From CAWGXG01 sp963826505 (lineage in GTDB: Bacteria > Chloroflexota > Anaerolineae > Aggregatilineales > Aggregatilineaceae), in assembly GCA_963826505.1 (NCBI GenBank), contig CAWGXG010000008.1, positions 1,426,001 through 1,490,000 on the forward strand: a stretch of DNA of 64,000 nt, read 5' to 3'. Positions 17,854 to 26,952 of the stretch are shown one piece after another. Position 1 is the stretch's first letter, and every line of letters starts with the position of its first letter. A model generated the notes under the pieces. The model saw nothing but the letters and a program-made list of their open reading frames with translations, was not told where the DNA came from and searched no databases. Position numbers and translations under genes: made by a program.

Positions 17854-19443
17854 TTACTGCGCGAATTTCTGGACAAAGTAATCCGGGTTCAGCTTCTCCC
17901 CGGTGGCGAACTCCAACGCCTCGTTCCAATGCAGCGTCGCGCCCAGGTGGAATATCCGCTCGCGGAAGAACGCTCCCGCCTCCGGACGCCCGACAATTCC
18001 GCCGACGTGCTCGCGCAGCCAGCCATCCCACTGCAGGGACATCATGCGCCCCAGCAGGTAATTCTGATAATAGGCCGGGGCCAGCGCGATGTGGTACTTG
18101 GTCGCCCAGTCCGGCAGGTTTTCGCGCCCGGCGGGCACGTTGAGCAGTTGGTATTTGTGGACCAGTTCCCACCACGCCGCGTTGAGATCGCGTGACGGAT
18201 CTTCATACAGCATTCGCTCGAAGTTGACGACGACCATCACCCAGCGGGCGAAGATCAGTTCTTCCAGGCGCATCCGTTCGAATCCGGCCCGGCCAATGCG
18301 TTCGGCTTCGACTGCTGGAACATTCAATATCTCAGAGTAAAAATCCGGATCGAGTGTCGACGCACCCATCAACATCGCCATCGCTTCCGTGCTGAGAATG
18401 TGCGGGATCGTGCGCAGCAGCCACGGCAACTCCTGCGGGATGTACTGGTCAAAGACGCCGTGCCCCAATTCGTGCAACACCGTTTCCATCCAGCGCAGCA
18501 CCGGTTTGATGTTGCACAAAATGCGCACGTCGCCTTCACGATCGATGTGCGTACAGAACGCGTGTTGATCCTTGCCTTCGCGCTCGTACAGATCGCTGCG
18601 TTCCAGAATGCCGCGCACATCCATGCCCAACCCATCGTAATACTTTACGCCCAACTCAACCAGGTCACGCCCGGCGAATGGCGTATTGAAATCGTACGCG
18701 CCGATCATGGGGGCCTGCTGGAAAAACGGCTCAGCATAATGCCATGGCATCAAATCACCTGCCGGAACGCCGTAGCGTGCGCTGAGCTGGGCGTCCATCT
18801 CCGCTTTGGCATGGCGGAATGGCTCGTCAGTCTTGGCGGCCAGATCATCGAGCATGGCGAACAGCCAATCGGGGTCGAGTTCGTCGAGAGTCAGACTCAT
18901 GCAGTGGTAATTGGCGTAACCCATGCGCTGGGCGGCCTCGTTACGCAGCTCCGCCAACCGGCGAATCTGGTCGGCAATGCGCGGGCCGATGGCTTTGCTG
19001 GCTTCCCACGCTTCGCGCCGCACCTGCGAGTGAGTCTCACTGCGCAGCACGTCCACGATGGCGTTGGCGGTCAGGCGCTTGCCATCCACCTCGGGCCGGA
19101 AGTTCGTGTGCGCGTCGTCCAGCGTCTTGGCGAGCGCCGTCATTTCAGCGATCGAGGCGGGATCGCGCTGGCCCTTAGCGAATGCATAATGTAATCCGTG
19201 CACCATCCGCCGCAGGTAGGCGTCATCGCCCGCCGCGCCGCTTTCGTCCCACGCCTTATATTGCGCGTACTGCGCGGGATCCGCCCAGAAACGCATCGCC
19301 ACCCCGCGCGCCTCCGCCGCCGCATCGAGCGCTTGCGGCGTGCCGGTTGTGGCCGAATCCCATTCTTTCGTGTTCGCGTCGATTTCCAGGGCACGGATTT
19401 TCGCGGTGATCGCGTCTACCGCCGCCTGTACAGAGTCCGTCAT
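17854..19443 (-). CDS. Zinc metallopeptidase, M2/M3-like (HExxH)
   Basis: 529 residues, no signal peptide. The zinc site is VLHELGHGVFDQYI, with HELGH at about residue 321, and the downstream Glu ligand is likely in ILSTEAMAMLMG. RMGYANYHCMSLTLDELD and DLMPWHYAEPFFQQAP are typical of the peptidyl-dipeptidase/oligoendopeptidase group. Size fits a cytoplasmic M3/M2-type oligopeptidase of 500-600 residues. ATG 19443 has GGAGAGG seven bases upstream; the frame is open further upstream but without a ribosome-binding site. It heads the minus-strand operon with the TIR-TM gene. M2 versus M3 is not settled. Confidence 0.8.
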   Translation of the reverse strand: MTDSVQAAVDAITAKIRALEIDANTKEWDSATTGTPQALDAAAEARGVAMRFWADPAQYAQYKAWDESGAAGDDAYLRRMVHGLHYAFAKGQRDPASIAEMTALAKTLDDAHTNFRPEVDGKRLTANAIVDVLRSETHSQVRREAWEASKAIGPRIADQIRRLAELRNEAAQRMGYANYHCMSLTLDELDPDWLFAMLDDLAAKTDEPFRHAKAEMDAQLSARYGVPAGDLMPWHYAEPFFQQAPMIGAYDFNTPFAGRDLVELGVKYYDGLGMDVRGILERSDLYEREGKDQHAFCTHIDREGDVRILCNIKPVLRWMETVLHELGHGVFDQYIPQELPWLLRTIPHILSTEAMAMLMGASTLDPDFYSEILNVPAVEAERIGRAGFERMRLEELIFARWVMVVVNFERMLYEDPSRDLNAAWWELVHKYQLLNVPAGRENLPDWATKYHIALAPAYYQNYLLGRMMSLQWDGWLREHVGGIVGRPEAGAFFRERIFHLGATLHWNEALEFATGEKLNPDYFVQKFAQ

Positions 19444-19749
19444 GCAGCACCTCTCCACAATCATAAAAATAGTCCAATAGCCCTGCTTCACGCAGGTGCG
19501 GAATCGCTTATCACCGCGCGGCCCTTTTCGGACCATCGCCCGCTCAAGACTACCACAAAGCCCACCGAAAATCGAAGCGAAACAAGCTGCTGCCAAAGGC
19601 CACTATGCGGTGCAAGAAACGTCGAGATACGCTCGTGCCGCGCGCCGATTGTTTTTCATTTCAAAGCGAACTAGACTATGATCCGAATAAGGCAGAATGC
19701 CTATTTTCCGCCGCTGCTGAGCGGGCCATAACTCAACCAGGACAGCCGG
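19444..19749. other. Intergenic region between divergent transcripts
   Basis: 306 bases. It should carry promoters for the zinc-peptidase operon (minus) and the deacetylase (plus). A TATGAT lies at 19677-19682 with only a weak -35, TTTTCA, 18 bases upstream. No gene seen. Confidence 0.4.
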
Positions 19750-20616
19750 ATGAAACAACTCATCGTCAACGCCGACGACTTCGGAGCATCTCCCGGCGTT
19801 AATCGGGGTATTCTCTACGCGCATCAGAACGGCATCGTAACATCGACCACCGTGATGATCAATTTGCCGGACGCCGCCGCCGGGCTGGAACAGGCCCTCG
19901 CGGACGCGCCCGATCTGGGCATCGGACTGCATCTCAATGTGACCGCGGGTGAGCCTGTATCGCCGCCAGAATTGGTTGCCAGCCTGCTGGATGAGGACGG
20001 CCAATTCATACACATCGATGGCTGGGCCGCGCGCTTTGCACAGATCAATCCCGATCAGCTCCGGCGTGAAATCCACGCGCAGTTCGAGCGGTTCGCCAGC
20101 TTGGCGGGCCGTCCGCCCGATCATCTCGACGCGCACCATCACGCCACCTATCTGCACCCCGCGGGCCTGCAGACCATGATCGCGCTGGCCCACGCGCACG
20201 GCGATCTGCCGATGCGGGGCATTCCGGTGTCCGACTCGGACGAGCAGATGGTCGCCACGCTGCGTGGAGTATTTCCGACCTTCGACGATGCGTTAGCGCA
20301 TAGTCTGGTCGAACAGCTTGGCAGCGTGCTATCGGCGGGTCCCTTGCCATTTTGGCCAGCCCGCCTGGAAATGGGATTCTTTGGCCCCCACGCCACGCTG
20401 GGCGATTTGTTGAATATTCTGACCGGATTGGCAGATCCCAGCCTGACCGAGATCATGTGCCACCCCGGCTATAGTGAGGATTTACCGGCGCGCAGCCAGT
20501 ATCGCGACCGCCGCCCCCAGGAGCTGGGTCACCTGACGCATGCTGCGACCTTAGAATGCGTGAAGGCGGAGATTATCCAGCTCGTCACTTTTGGTGATCT
20601 GCCGCGTCCGGCATAA
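19750..20616 (+). CDS. ChbG/HpnK-type carbohydrate deacetylase
   Basis: 288 residues matching the YdjC/ChbG/HpnK family of metal-dependent sugar deacetylases. KQLIVNADDFGASPGVNRGI has the metal-binding Asp pair, GIGLHLNVTAGEP has a His ligand, and HLDAHHHATYLHP has the second His cluster. TEIMCHPGYSED has the catalytic-site His. Length is normal. Known members deacetylate chitooligosaccharides or hopanoid glucosamine. No obvious chitin-use genes are nearby, so the substrate is open. ATG 19750 begins the conserved strand. It is followed after 24 bases by the 2H-like gene and may share its transcript. Confidence 0.9.
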   Translation: MKQLIVNADDFGASPGVNRGILYAHQNGIVTSTTVMINLPDAAAGLEQALADAPDLGIGLHLNVTAGEPVSPPELVASLLDEDGQFIHIDGWAARFAQINPDQLRREIHAQFERFASLAGRPPDHLDAHHHATYLHPAGLQTMIALAHAHGDLPMRGIPVSDSDEQMVATLRGVFPTFDDALAHSLVEQLGSVLSAGPLPFWPARLEMGFFGPHATLGDLLNILTGLADPSLTEIMCHPGYSEDLPARSQYRDRRPQELGHLTHAATLECVKAEIIQLVTFGDLPRPA

Positions 20617-20640
20617 CAAGCGCGGCACGGAGAGACGTGT

Positions 20641-21677
20641 ATGAGCGAAAACTTTATACCCGACGACGACCAGGATCATCTCGACGATGAGCCCCAAGAC
20701 GACGCTTCTAACGACGAAGTATCTTACGAAGCCTTTGATGATGTACTCTGGCAAGACGCTGCCGAAGAACCGGAAGTGATCGATCTGGACGCGCTGGACG
20801 AGGCGATCGAGGAGGAGGACTCCATCCGACCCACCGTCCCTGACCGCGCCACACAAGGGCTGTTCGACACGTTGGAAGCGCTCGACGACGACATCAGCAG
20901 CCCGCCGACCGCGCCCACGCGCACCGGTCTGCCCAGGCCACCGTCTCGTCCGCACGTCGTCGCCCCGCTCTCGACCGAAGCCAAGCCGCCGGCGCGTACC
21001 GCCCTCCCGGCGCGACCGTCCACACTGGCGACCAGCGCCCTACCCTCTCCGCCGAAATCGGCCTCGGCGGCTCCCGTTGCGTCGTCCGACGAAGACGCAG
21101 ACCTTGCGACATTGCTAGCGACAGCCCTGAAGTGGCCCCGGTCGCGGTGGAAACGATCTACGCAGTGCTGCTCGGCGTTCCGCCCAAACTTGGGGCCCAA
21201 GTGCTCGAACTGCGTGCGACCGGCGACATTGCCGATATGGCTCCGCCCGGCATCGCACTTACGGCACCCTTCCGCGCCAGTGACGCGCCTGCCGTCGAGA
21301 GTGCGCTTGAAGAGTGGGCCGCCGACTACCTGCCTGTGTCCATCACGCTGAACGGAATCCTGGCGGAAGTCGTCGGCACAGATCAGTACGTCGCAGCGTG
21401 GGCGCTTCAGCCCGAAGATGAACTTCGCGAGGCTCAGCGCGATCTGGCGCAGTCTCTCTCCCCGCTGATCACGGCCGAACCGGGCCAGTCCGGCACGTTT
21501 CAGGTGCGGCTGACCATTGGGGAACGCATCGCAGCCCGACGTTACCCGCACGTCATCGCCCAGATGCAGCGCGACTTCGAGCCGTTTGCGTGGGAGGCAG
21601 AAGAACTGCTGCTCGTACGCCACCGCGTCGACGCGGCACCAGATGAATGGGAAATTGCGCGACCGTTTGCCGGATGA
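20641..21677 (+). CDS. Acidic N-terminal region plus degenerate 2H-phosphoesterase-like domain, one frame break
   Basis: Begins with a very acidic disordered segment (residues 1-85) and a Pro/Ala-rich linker. After a frame change near 21115 the protein continues with APVAVETIYAVLLGVP and then a 2H (LigT-like) fold: DMAPPGIALTAPFR, LPVSITLNGI, then FQVRLTIGERI and a C-terminal strand EAEELLLVRH. Active 2H enzymes have two HxT motifs. Here the first reads GIA and the second RLT, so both histidines are gone. A GTG at 21132 could also restart translation. It is followed after 33 bases by the first two-TM gene. Catalysis is unlikely; nucleotide or RNA-end binding is inference. Confidence 0.6.
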
Positions 21678-21710
21678 TATCGCCCACCAGCCCGATGACC
21701 GGAGGACGTT

Positions 21711-22496
21711 ATGCCACAACAAGACAGCACCCTCGATATCCGCGTGACACAAACCGTGCAGACCATGGTGAACGCGGGCGAAGATCGTTCACTGTGGTTC
21801 TTTCGACGGCGCGTCCCGCTGCGCCGCATTGAACGCGAGTGGACGCCGCCTAAGGACCCGGAGGATTACAGGCGACAGCAGCTGCAAGAAGGATTCATCA
21901 CCGCCGATCTGCTCCAGGAGGAAATCTCCGATGAATTGTTCGCCGATCTCCGCGAGTTGGACCAGCACCTGCTGCCACACTTTTGGCGCGTGAATCAGAT
22001 CGCCAAGTTCTACCAGAACCGTTATTACCAATACCAATGGGCGTTCATCCTGGCGGCGTTTTTCACGACAGCCTTCGCGGCGGTGAACGTATACGTCTAC
22101 GCGCAAAACTGGCAAAACGGGACCCATACGCTGCTCGGCACGATCAAATGGACCGAGCTGCTCGGTCTGCTGACAGCCATTATCAGCGGCATCGCGGCCG
22201 CGGTATCCTTCCTGGACGCCAACGAAACGCCGCAGAGGCGCTGGTACAAGGCCCGCGCCCAAGCTGAGACGCTGCGTTCGCTCTATTTCTTATTTCTGGC
22301 CCACCAGACGCCATTCAACCAGGCCACCGGCCGCGATCGGGTGCAGCGCATGCGCGAAAAGGTGATCGACGTAGTACGCGAAACGCGCAAGTCGGCCCAG
22401 GCGTCGCCCGCCGCCAAGCCACCCAACGCGCCGCCCGCCGACGACACTGCCGGCACCGTCGACGACGCAGCCAACACATCGCCTCGGACGCCTTAA
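21711..22496 (+). CDS. DUF4231/SLATT-like two-TM protein
   Basis: 261 residues. A cytoplasmic N terminus of about 105 residues with a helical pre-TM segment (YYQYQW) is followed by TM1 (WAFILAAFFTTAFAAVNVYV) and TM2 (LLGLLTAIISGIAAAVSFLD). After it come the charged helix RRWYKARAQAETLRSLYFLF and a Pro/Ala-rich tail. This two-TM plus following Trp/Arg-rich helix layout is that of DUF4231 and the SLATT families, predicted pore-forming parts of conflict systems. ATG 21711 has GGAGG five bases upstream. It lies between the 2H-like gene and a second two-TM gene, all on one strand with short gaps. Confidence 0.7.
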   Translation: MPQQDSTLDIRVTQTVQTMVNAGEDRSLWFFRRRVPLRRIEREWTPPKDPEDYRRQQLQEGFITADLLQEEISDELFADLRELDQHLLPHFWRVNQIAKFYQNRYYQYQWAFILAAFFTTAFAAVNVYVYAQNWQNGTHTLLGTIKWTELLGLLTAIISGIAAAVSFLDANETPQRRWYKARAQAETLRSLYFLFLAHQTPFNQATGRDRVQRMREKVIDVVRETRKSAQASPAAKPPNAPPADDTAGTVDDAANTSPRTP

Positions 22497-22538
22497 CCGC
22501 GCGCCGCTCCTGTACGGACCCTGGATCGAGAGGAAGCT

Positions 22539-23096
22539 ATGAGCACCCAACCGATAACGAACCCTACTCCAGACTCCCCTGTTCCGCTCAACGAAATCGA
22601 GGCCCGTCTGCGCACACAACTTTACATTCAACAGCGCATCGATGTGCAGGAGAGTTTTTACCGTAACCGCATCACGGAATTCAGCTTCAATTCCGACCGG
22701 ATGTTGTGGGTTTCAGCCGGGCTGATGGGCATTTCGACCGTAATCTCGTCCTATTCGGTCGTTTCCGACAAGCCGTTTTTCGCCTTCATCACGGCCCTGC
22801 TGCCCGCGGTTGCGACGGCGGTAGCCGCCTTCAGAGCGCTGTACCAGTGGCAGCGCCAAGCCGCGATCTACGAGGATACGTGGCTGGCCCTGCAACAGGC
22901 GCGGCTCACGATGCCCGACGAGGATTTCCTGGAGCCGGGCGATTATGGACGCTACTTCCCGTTAATGGTTCGACGGACCGAGGACGTGCTGCGCTCGGAG
23001 GCCAGCCAGTGGGGTCAGATGGAGCAAGCCACGTCCACGCTGGATATTGCCAACGGCGGACACAGCGATACCATCGAACAACCGGAAACACCGTAG
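22539..23096 (+). CDS. Second DUF4231/SLATT-like two-TM protein
   Basis: 185 residues. A helical N-terminal stretch (QLYIQQRIDVQESFYRNRIT) precedes TM1 (MLWVSAGLMGISTVISSYSV) and TM2 (FFAFITALLPAVATAVAAFR). The post-TM helix YQWQRQAAIYEDTWLALQQA has the same aromatic/charged character as in the preceding gene. It is smaller than that protein and not closely similar in sequence, so it looks like a divergent paralogue. GAGAGGAAGC precedes ATG 22539. It ends four bases before the convergent MltG gene, with no room for a long terminator. Function unknown. Confidence 0.65.
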   Translation: MSTQPITNPTPDSPVPLNEIEARLRTQLYIQQRIDVQESFYRNRITEFSFNSDRMLWVSAGLMGISTVISSYSVVSDKPFFAFITALLPAVATAVAAFRALYQWQRQAAIYEDTWLALQQARLTMPDEDFLEPGDYGRYFPLMVRRTEDVLRSEASQWGQMEQATSTLDIANGGHSDTIEQPETP

Positions 23097-23100
23097 ACTA

Positions 23101-24507
23101 TCACTCGCAGTTGACGTTCGCCAGATGTTCCTCAAAGGTGGCGGCGAACACTTCGCCCTCACCGTGGCAGCCCTGTGTATGATAGCGGTAATCGGTCTGC
23201 GGCGGATATAGCGCGGCCACAATCGCGCTCAGACCAGGGCTGTCAATCGGAGTCGGTGGCAGCCCGGCGTGCGTATACGCGTTGTATGGAGAATCGACCT
23301 CCAGATCACTGCCCACGACGCGTGGCCACCAGTTGCCCGGCCCACCTAGCGCGTACTGCACGGCGACCGTGGTCCCCAGCCGGTTGCCGTCCCGGTAGCG
23401 ATTGTAATAGACGCTGGCGACCAGTTTCTGAGTTTCCGGGCCGCCGACTTCCCGTTGCACAATCGACGCGATGATCAACGCCTGGTAAAAGGTCACACCC
23501 TGCGCAGCGGCATCCGCGCGCATCTGCGGCGAGACGTTAGCGGCAAACGCACCCAACAGCATATCGCGGAAATCGTCAGCGGTCGTATCGTTTTGCACTG
23601 TGTACGAACCTGGAAATAAGAAGCCTTCCATCGAGGCACCGCCAGGGCGCGCCATCACGAAATCGTAGGCGGTTGACGCGCCAGAGCCGGTCGCGTCGAG
23701 AAAATCCGCGCCGGTGAACAACGTCTGCGCGGCGTTGATCGCGTCCGCGATTTGTTCGCGCCGCCAGCCCGTACCGACCGTGATCGTACAGGGGCAGTCA
23801 GGCGTGCGCGGTCCATGTACGCCCACCAGCTCGACCGGTCCGGCGGGGACGGAGGGCGGCGCATTCTCTGCCGCGCCGGGCGGCAGGAAGATCACTTGAT
23901 TCACTTGCAGATAGCGGCTGCCCAGACAGTTGGCGGCAATCAGATCGTCGACGGTGAGTGTCGCGCCCGCGCCCAGCACGAACGCGAAGAGTGTATCGTC
24001 TTGCTGCACCACGTAGCGTTCCCAGCCGTCGGGCGGCACGCACGTCTGCGCAGCGGCATCATTCTCTGGTGCTGCCGCGACGGCCTGCGGAACCGCGCTC
24101 AATGCGGCATCGGTCGGCAGCGCAGCAGGGGACGCGGTTGGCGTGGGGAGCGCGGCAATGTCATCGGTGGCGGAGTCTCGGTAAGGAGTGGCGCTGAGTA
24201 TCGGCAGCAGCGTGACCGTAGGCGACGGCACTAATGTCGGCACAGTGGGAACAATGGTCGCCGGGACCGGGGTCAGCGTTGCGGTGGAAGTTGGCAGCGG
24301 TGTCACAGAGGCTGCCGCCAGAGTCGGGACTCCGACCACCACCGCCGGAGTAGACTCCGTCTGGTCCGAGTCGGTGCTGCGGGCCGTCAGCCACACGGCG
24401 GTCAGGGCAATTCCCCAGGCCATTACGCCTGCCACCAGCGCCAGTCGCGCAAACCAGCCCGTTCGGCGGACCGGGTCAGAAGAAGATTCTGGCATCATGG
24501 ATTCCAT
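23101..24507 (-). CDS. mltG: Endolytic transglycosylase MltG-like, with LysM domain
   Basis: 469 residues from ATG 24507. N-terminal TM anchor (LALVAGVMAWGIALTAVWLT), then a Thr/Pro-rich periplasmic linker. A LysM-like domain follows (YVVQQDDTLFAFVLGAGA, then VNQVIFLPPG). The YceG/MltG catalytic domain has FLFPGSYTV, QALIIASIVQREVGG, the catalytic Glu in the REVGG stretch, VASVYYNRYRDGNRL, and SPYNAYTHAGLPPTPIDSPG. MltG cuts nascent glycan strands. The LysM fusion is seen in Chloroflexi. The frame extends to 24579 without a ribosome-binding site. Confidence 0.85.
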   Translation of the reverse strand: MESMMPESSSDPVRRTGWFARLALVAGVMAWGIALTAVWLTARSTDSDQTESTPAVVVGVPTLAAASVTPLPTSTATLTPVPATIVPTVPTLVPSPTVTLLPILSATPYRDSATDDIAALPTPTASPAALPTDAALSAVPQAVAAAPENDAAAQTCVPPDGWERYVVQQDDTLFAFVLGAGATLTVDDLIAANCLGSRYLQVNQVIFLPPGAAENAPPSVPAGPVELVGVHGPRTPDCPCTITVGTGWRREQIADAINAAQTLFTGADFLDATGSGASTAYDFVMARPGGASMEGFLFPGSYTVQNDTTADDFRDMLLGAFAANVSPQMRADAAAQGVTFYQALIIASIVQREVGGPETQKLVASVYYNRYRDGNRLGTTVAVQYALGGPGNWWPRVVGSDLEVDSPYNAYTHAGLPPTPIDSPGLSAIVAALYPPQTDYRYHTQGCHGEGEVFAATFEEHLANVNCE

Positions 24508-24555
24508 TTTAGCGTCACGCGTGGGGTCAGGCCACTTTTGACCGCGCAGAGCGCT

Positions 24556-24584
24556 TTCCCAATTCTCCCGGGATCGCATATACT
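24556..24584 (+). promoter_or_regulatory. Candidate promoter for the kinase-like gene
   Basis: TTCCCA (24556-24561), 17 bases, then TATACT (24579-24584), 58 bases before ATG 24642. Confidence 0.45.
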
Positions 24585-24641
24585 CAATTACATTACAGAA
24601 ACGTCTATTAACGAACCTGGCCTTATCGTTGGAGAAGTCAA

Positions 24642-26178
24642 ATGACCCTGCCGGTCCTAATCCTGGACAAGGACGCGCTCACTGGCGCGTGGGTGCAGGA
24701 TCAACTCAAACAGATCGGTATCGTGGCATACTGGCTGCGTGCTTTGCCTGATCTGCTAGCGCAGGCAGAAAACTCAGCCGCCGTCTGTCTGTCTGATCGC
24801 GCTGCACCCGCCAGTGGAGCAGGCGCTGCACCTCATCACGGATCTGGCGCAAGAGCCGCGCTTTGCCCGCACCGCGCTGATCCTGATGGGGTCGCTGCAT
24901 GACAAACACCGGGCGTTTAAGGCTGGCGCAACCGATTACCTCATCACCCCGCTGGATGTGATCGAAATGCGCAAGCGGGTGCGGCTCTACCTCAGCCGGG
25001 CCGAGCTTGAAACTCGTCTGGTCGCCGAAACACGCATGACACAAGAGATCGAAAACCTGGGAGGTATCGCCGCGTCCGGCATGTCTGGCGGTGACCAGAT
25101 CGATTTGGTGGAGTTCGCCGCGCGACTGACGCAAGAGCGTGATCTGTTCAACACGGTCCTCAGCTCGACGGACGCTGCGCTGGCCCTGGTGGACCCGCAA
25201 GGCACCCTGCTCTACGCCAACCGGGCCTGGAGCGCAATTTCGGGCCACGACCTGAATGCCATGCTCGGCCAGCGCATCCCCTGGCCGCCCGACGTCGCGT
25301 CGAATGCCGCCGATTACACGATTACCGAGGCGATGGAACACCATTGGGCGTGGCAGGGTGATATCTGGATGCGTCATTCAGATGGCCGGACGCTGGCAAC
25401 CGGGCTGCATCTCACTCCCGCCCACGACAGCTCTGGCGCGTGCACCGGGTTCGTGCTGCTCATTTCTGCCGACCAGGCACGCCGCGCGTCGGACGAAGCC
25501 AAGTTGCGTTTCTTTGCAGACTCGATTTTGCAGATGCGCACGCCGGTGACCAATATCAAAATGCGGGGATACCTGCTCCATCAAGCGCCCATGCTCCAGC
25601 GCAGCGCCCATTTGCAGGCGCTCGAACGCGAAACCGACCGCCTGGCGCACATGGTCGATTCCATGCTCGAACTGGCGCGCCTGGATACTGGCGCAGTGAC
25701 GATCGTCCAAGAGCCGATCGATCTGTCGCGACTTGTCGGAGAAGTCCTGGTGCGTTTCAGTCCGGCGGCTGAAATGCGTGGCGTCACGCTCAGCCAGCAG
25801 CACAGCCAGTTGCCTCCCCTGATCTACGGAGATCCGACCCAACTGGCACGCGTCTTGGGCATCTTGATCGAGAACGCGATCCAACATACGCTCAAAGACG
25901 GTTACGTCGAGCTGCGGCTCGACTGCGAAGGTTGGACCGGCGGCGAATATGCCGTGGTCCAGGTCAAAGACACGGGGATCGGCATTGAACCTGAAGCACT
26001 GCCGCACATCTTCGAACGGTTCTATCGCGGCGAGCGCGCGCGCGACATGGCGATTCGCGGTGTCGGTTTAGGGCTGTCGATCGCCGAGGAGCTCACAAAA
26101 CGGCTGGGGGGGCACATTGTGGTGGAAAGTGCCTTTGATGAGGGCAGCACCTTTGCCCTGTGGTTACCCATCACCTGA
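24642..26178 (+). CDS. Receiver-PAS-kinase-like protein lacking phospho-acceptor residues; one frame break
   Basis: About 512 residues once one extra base near 24795 (in a GTCTGTCTGTCT run) is removed. Residues 1-115 are a receiver fold: VLILDKDA gives the acidic pocket, but the acceptor strand reads AAVCLIALHPP without Asp, and DYLITPLD lacks the conserved Lys. A PAS domain follows (SSTDAALALVDPQGTLLYAN). The dimerisation helix has FADSILQMRTPVTNI, where the kinase H-box has SHELRTP, so Leu replaces the His. The ATP-binding part is complete: ENAIQHT (N box), VKDTGIGIE (G1) and GVGLGLSIAEE (G2). It may act as a regulatory pseudokinase. The ribosome-binding site GGAG is near 24630. Confidence 0.8.
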
Positions 26179-26325
26179 CTACCACTACCCCCCAAGAGAC
26201 CTTTGCACACTGCATGAGAAGCCGCCAAACCCAATGCTAACCTGCATCTGCCGCAAAGCGCGCGCAGACCGCGTTAGAGAATTTGAATGGCTTCCCAATG
26301 GACCATCAAAGGCGTACGCGGCTGG

Positions 26326-26952
26326 TTAATCGTTGGCCACCAGATACGAACACACCTCGTCGTCGTCTTGCTTCCAGTTGATCCGCTCTGTCGAACTGCC
26401 GACCAATGTGTCAACCAGTCGCTTATCCATCTTGCACAGTTCGGGGTTACTGCACGTAACCTGTTCGTAGGGGCAGTTGGTGATCGCCAACACATGACTG
26501 CCATTGTTGCGCGCCCAGTTCGCCGTATATCCGTGTTCTTTGAGGTAAGCCACGGCGTGATCCAACCGCACCTCGATCGGGCCGTCCGGCACCAGCGCGT
26601 CACCAGCCATGTTCTCGGCCACGCCTTCAAGAATCTGGGTAACCTGCGTGGGCGGAAGCTGGTTCTTGATCTGCTCAAGCAGCCCTGACGCCAGCCCCTG
26701 ATAATTGTTCGGAAACTGGTCTGCTGCCCGCTCTGTCAGCGTATACACGTACTGCGGACGTCCGGGTGCGCTGCGCCGGCGCACGGTAGGGGCGGCAACC
26801 AGCGCATCACCTCGCAAGATTTCGAGATGGTGGCGCACAGTCACTGCCGTGATCTTGCCAATGCGCTCGCTCAGCGCGGTGACAATTTCGTCAATCGTTG
26901 CTTCTTTGCGTTCTTTGAGGATGTCGAGAATATGTCGTCTTGTCTGTTGCAT
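26326..26952 (-). CDS. SufR-like HTH regulator with four conserved-type cysteines
   Basis: 208 residues. Residues 1-75 are a winged helix (RRHILDILKERKEATIDEIV, then VTVRHHLEILRGD and RPQYVYTLTER). The C-terminal half resembles the SufR/DeoR-like group that binds a 4Fe-4S cluster: Cys160, Cys167, Cys173 and Cys201 (ITNCPYEQVTCSNPELC and DDEVCSYLV). In cyanobacteria and actinobacteria such regulators repress suf genes when iron-sulfur supply is sufficient. No suf operon is in the window, but iscX and nuo genes start 1.8 kb away. ATG 26952. The AT-rich region upstream may hold its operator. Confidence 0.75.
   Translation of the reverse strand: MQQTRRHILDILKERKEATIDEIVTALSERIGKITAVTVRHHLEILRGDALVAAPTVRRRSAPGRPQYVYTLTERAADQFPNNYQGLASGLLEQIKNQLPPTQVTQILEGVAENMAGDALVPDGPIEVRLDHAVAYLKEHGYTANWARNNGSHVLAITNCPYEQVTCSNPELCKMDKRLVDTLVGSSTERINWKQDDDEVCSYLVAND

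Noticed and set aside
20641..21677. Active 2'-5' RNA ligase/cyclic phosphodiesterase
   Set aside because: Both catalytic His positions are lost (GIA and RLT), so an active LigT is not supported.
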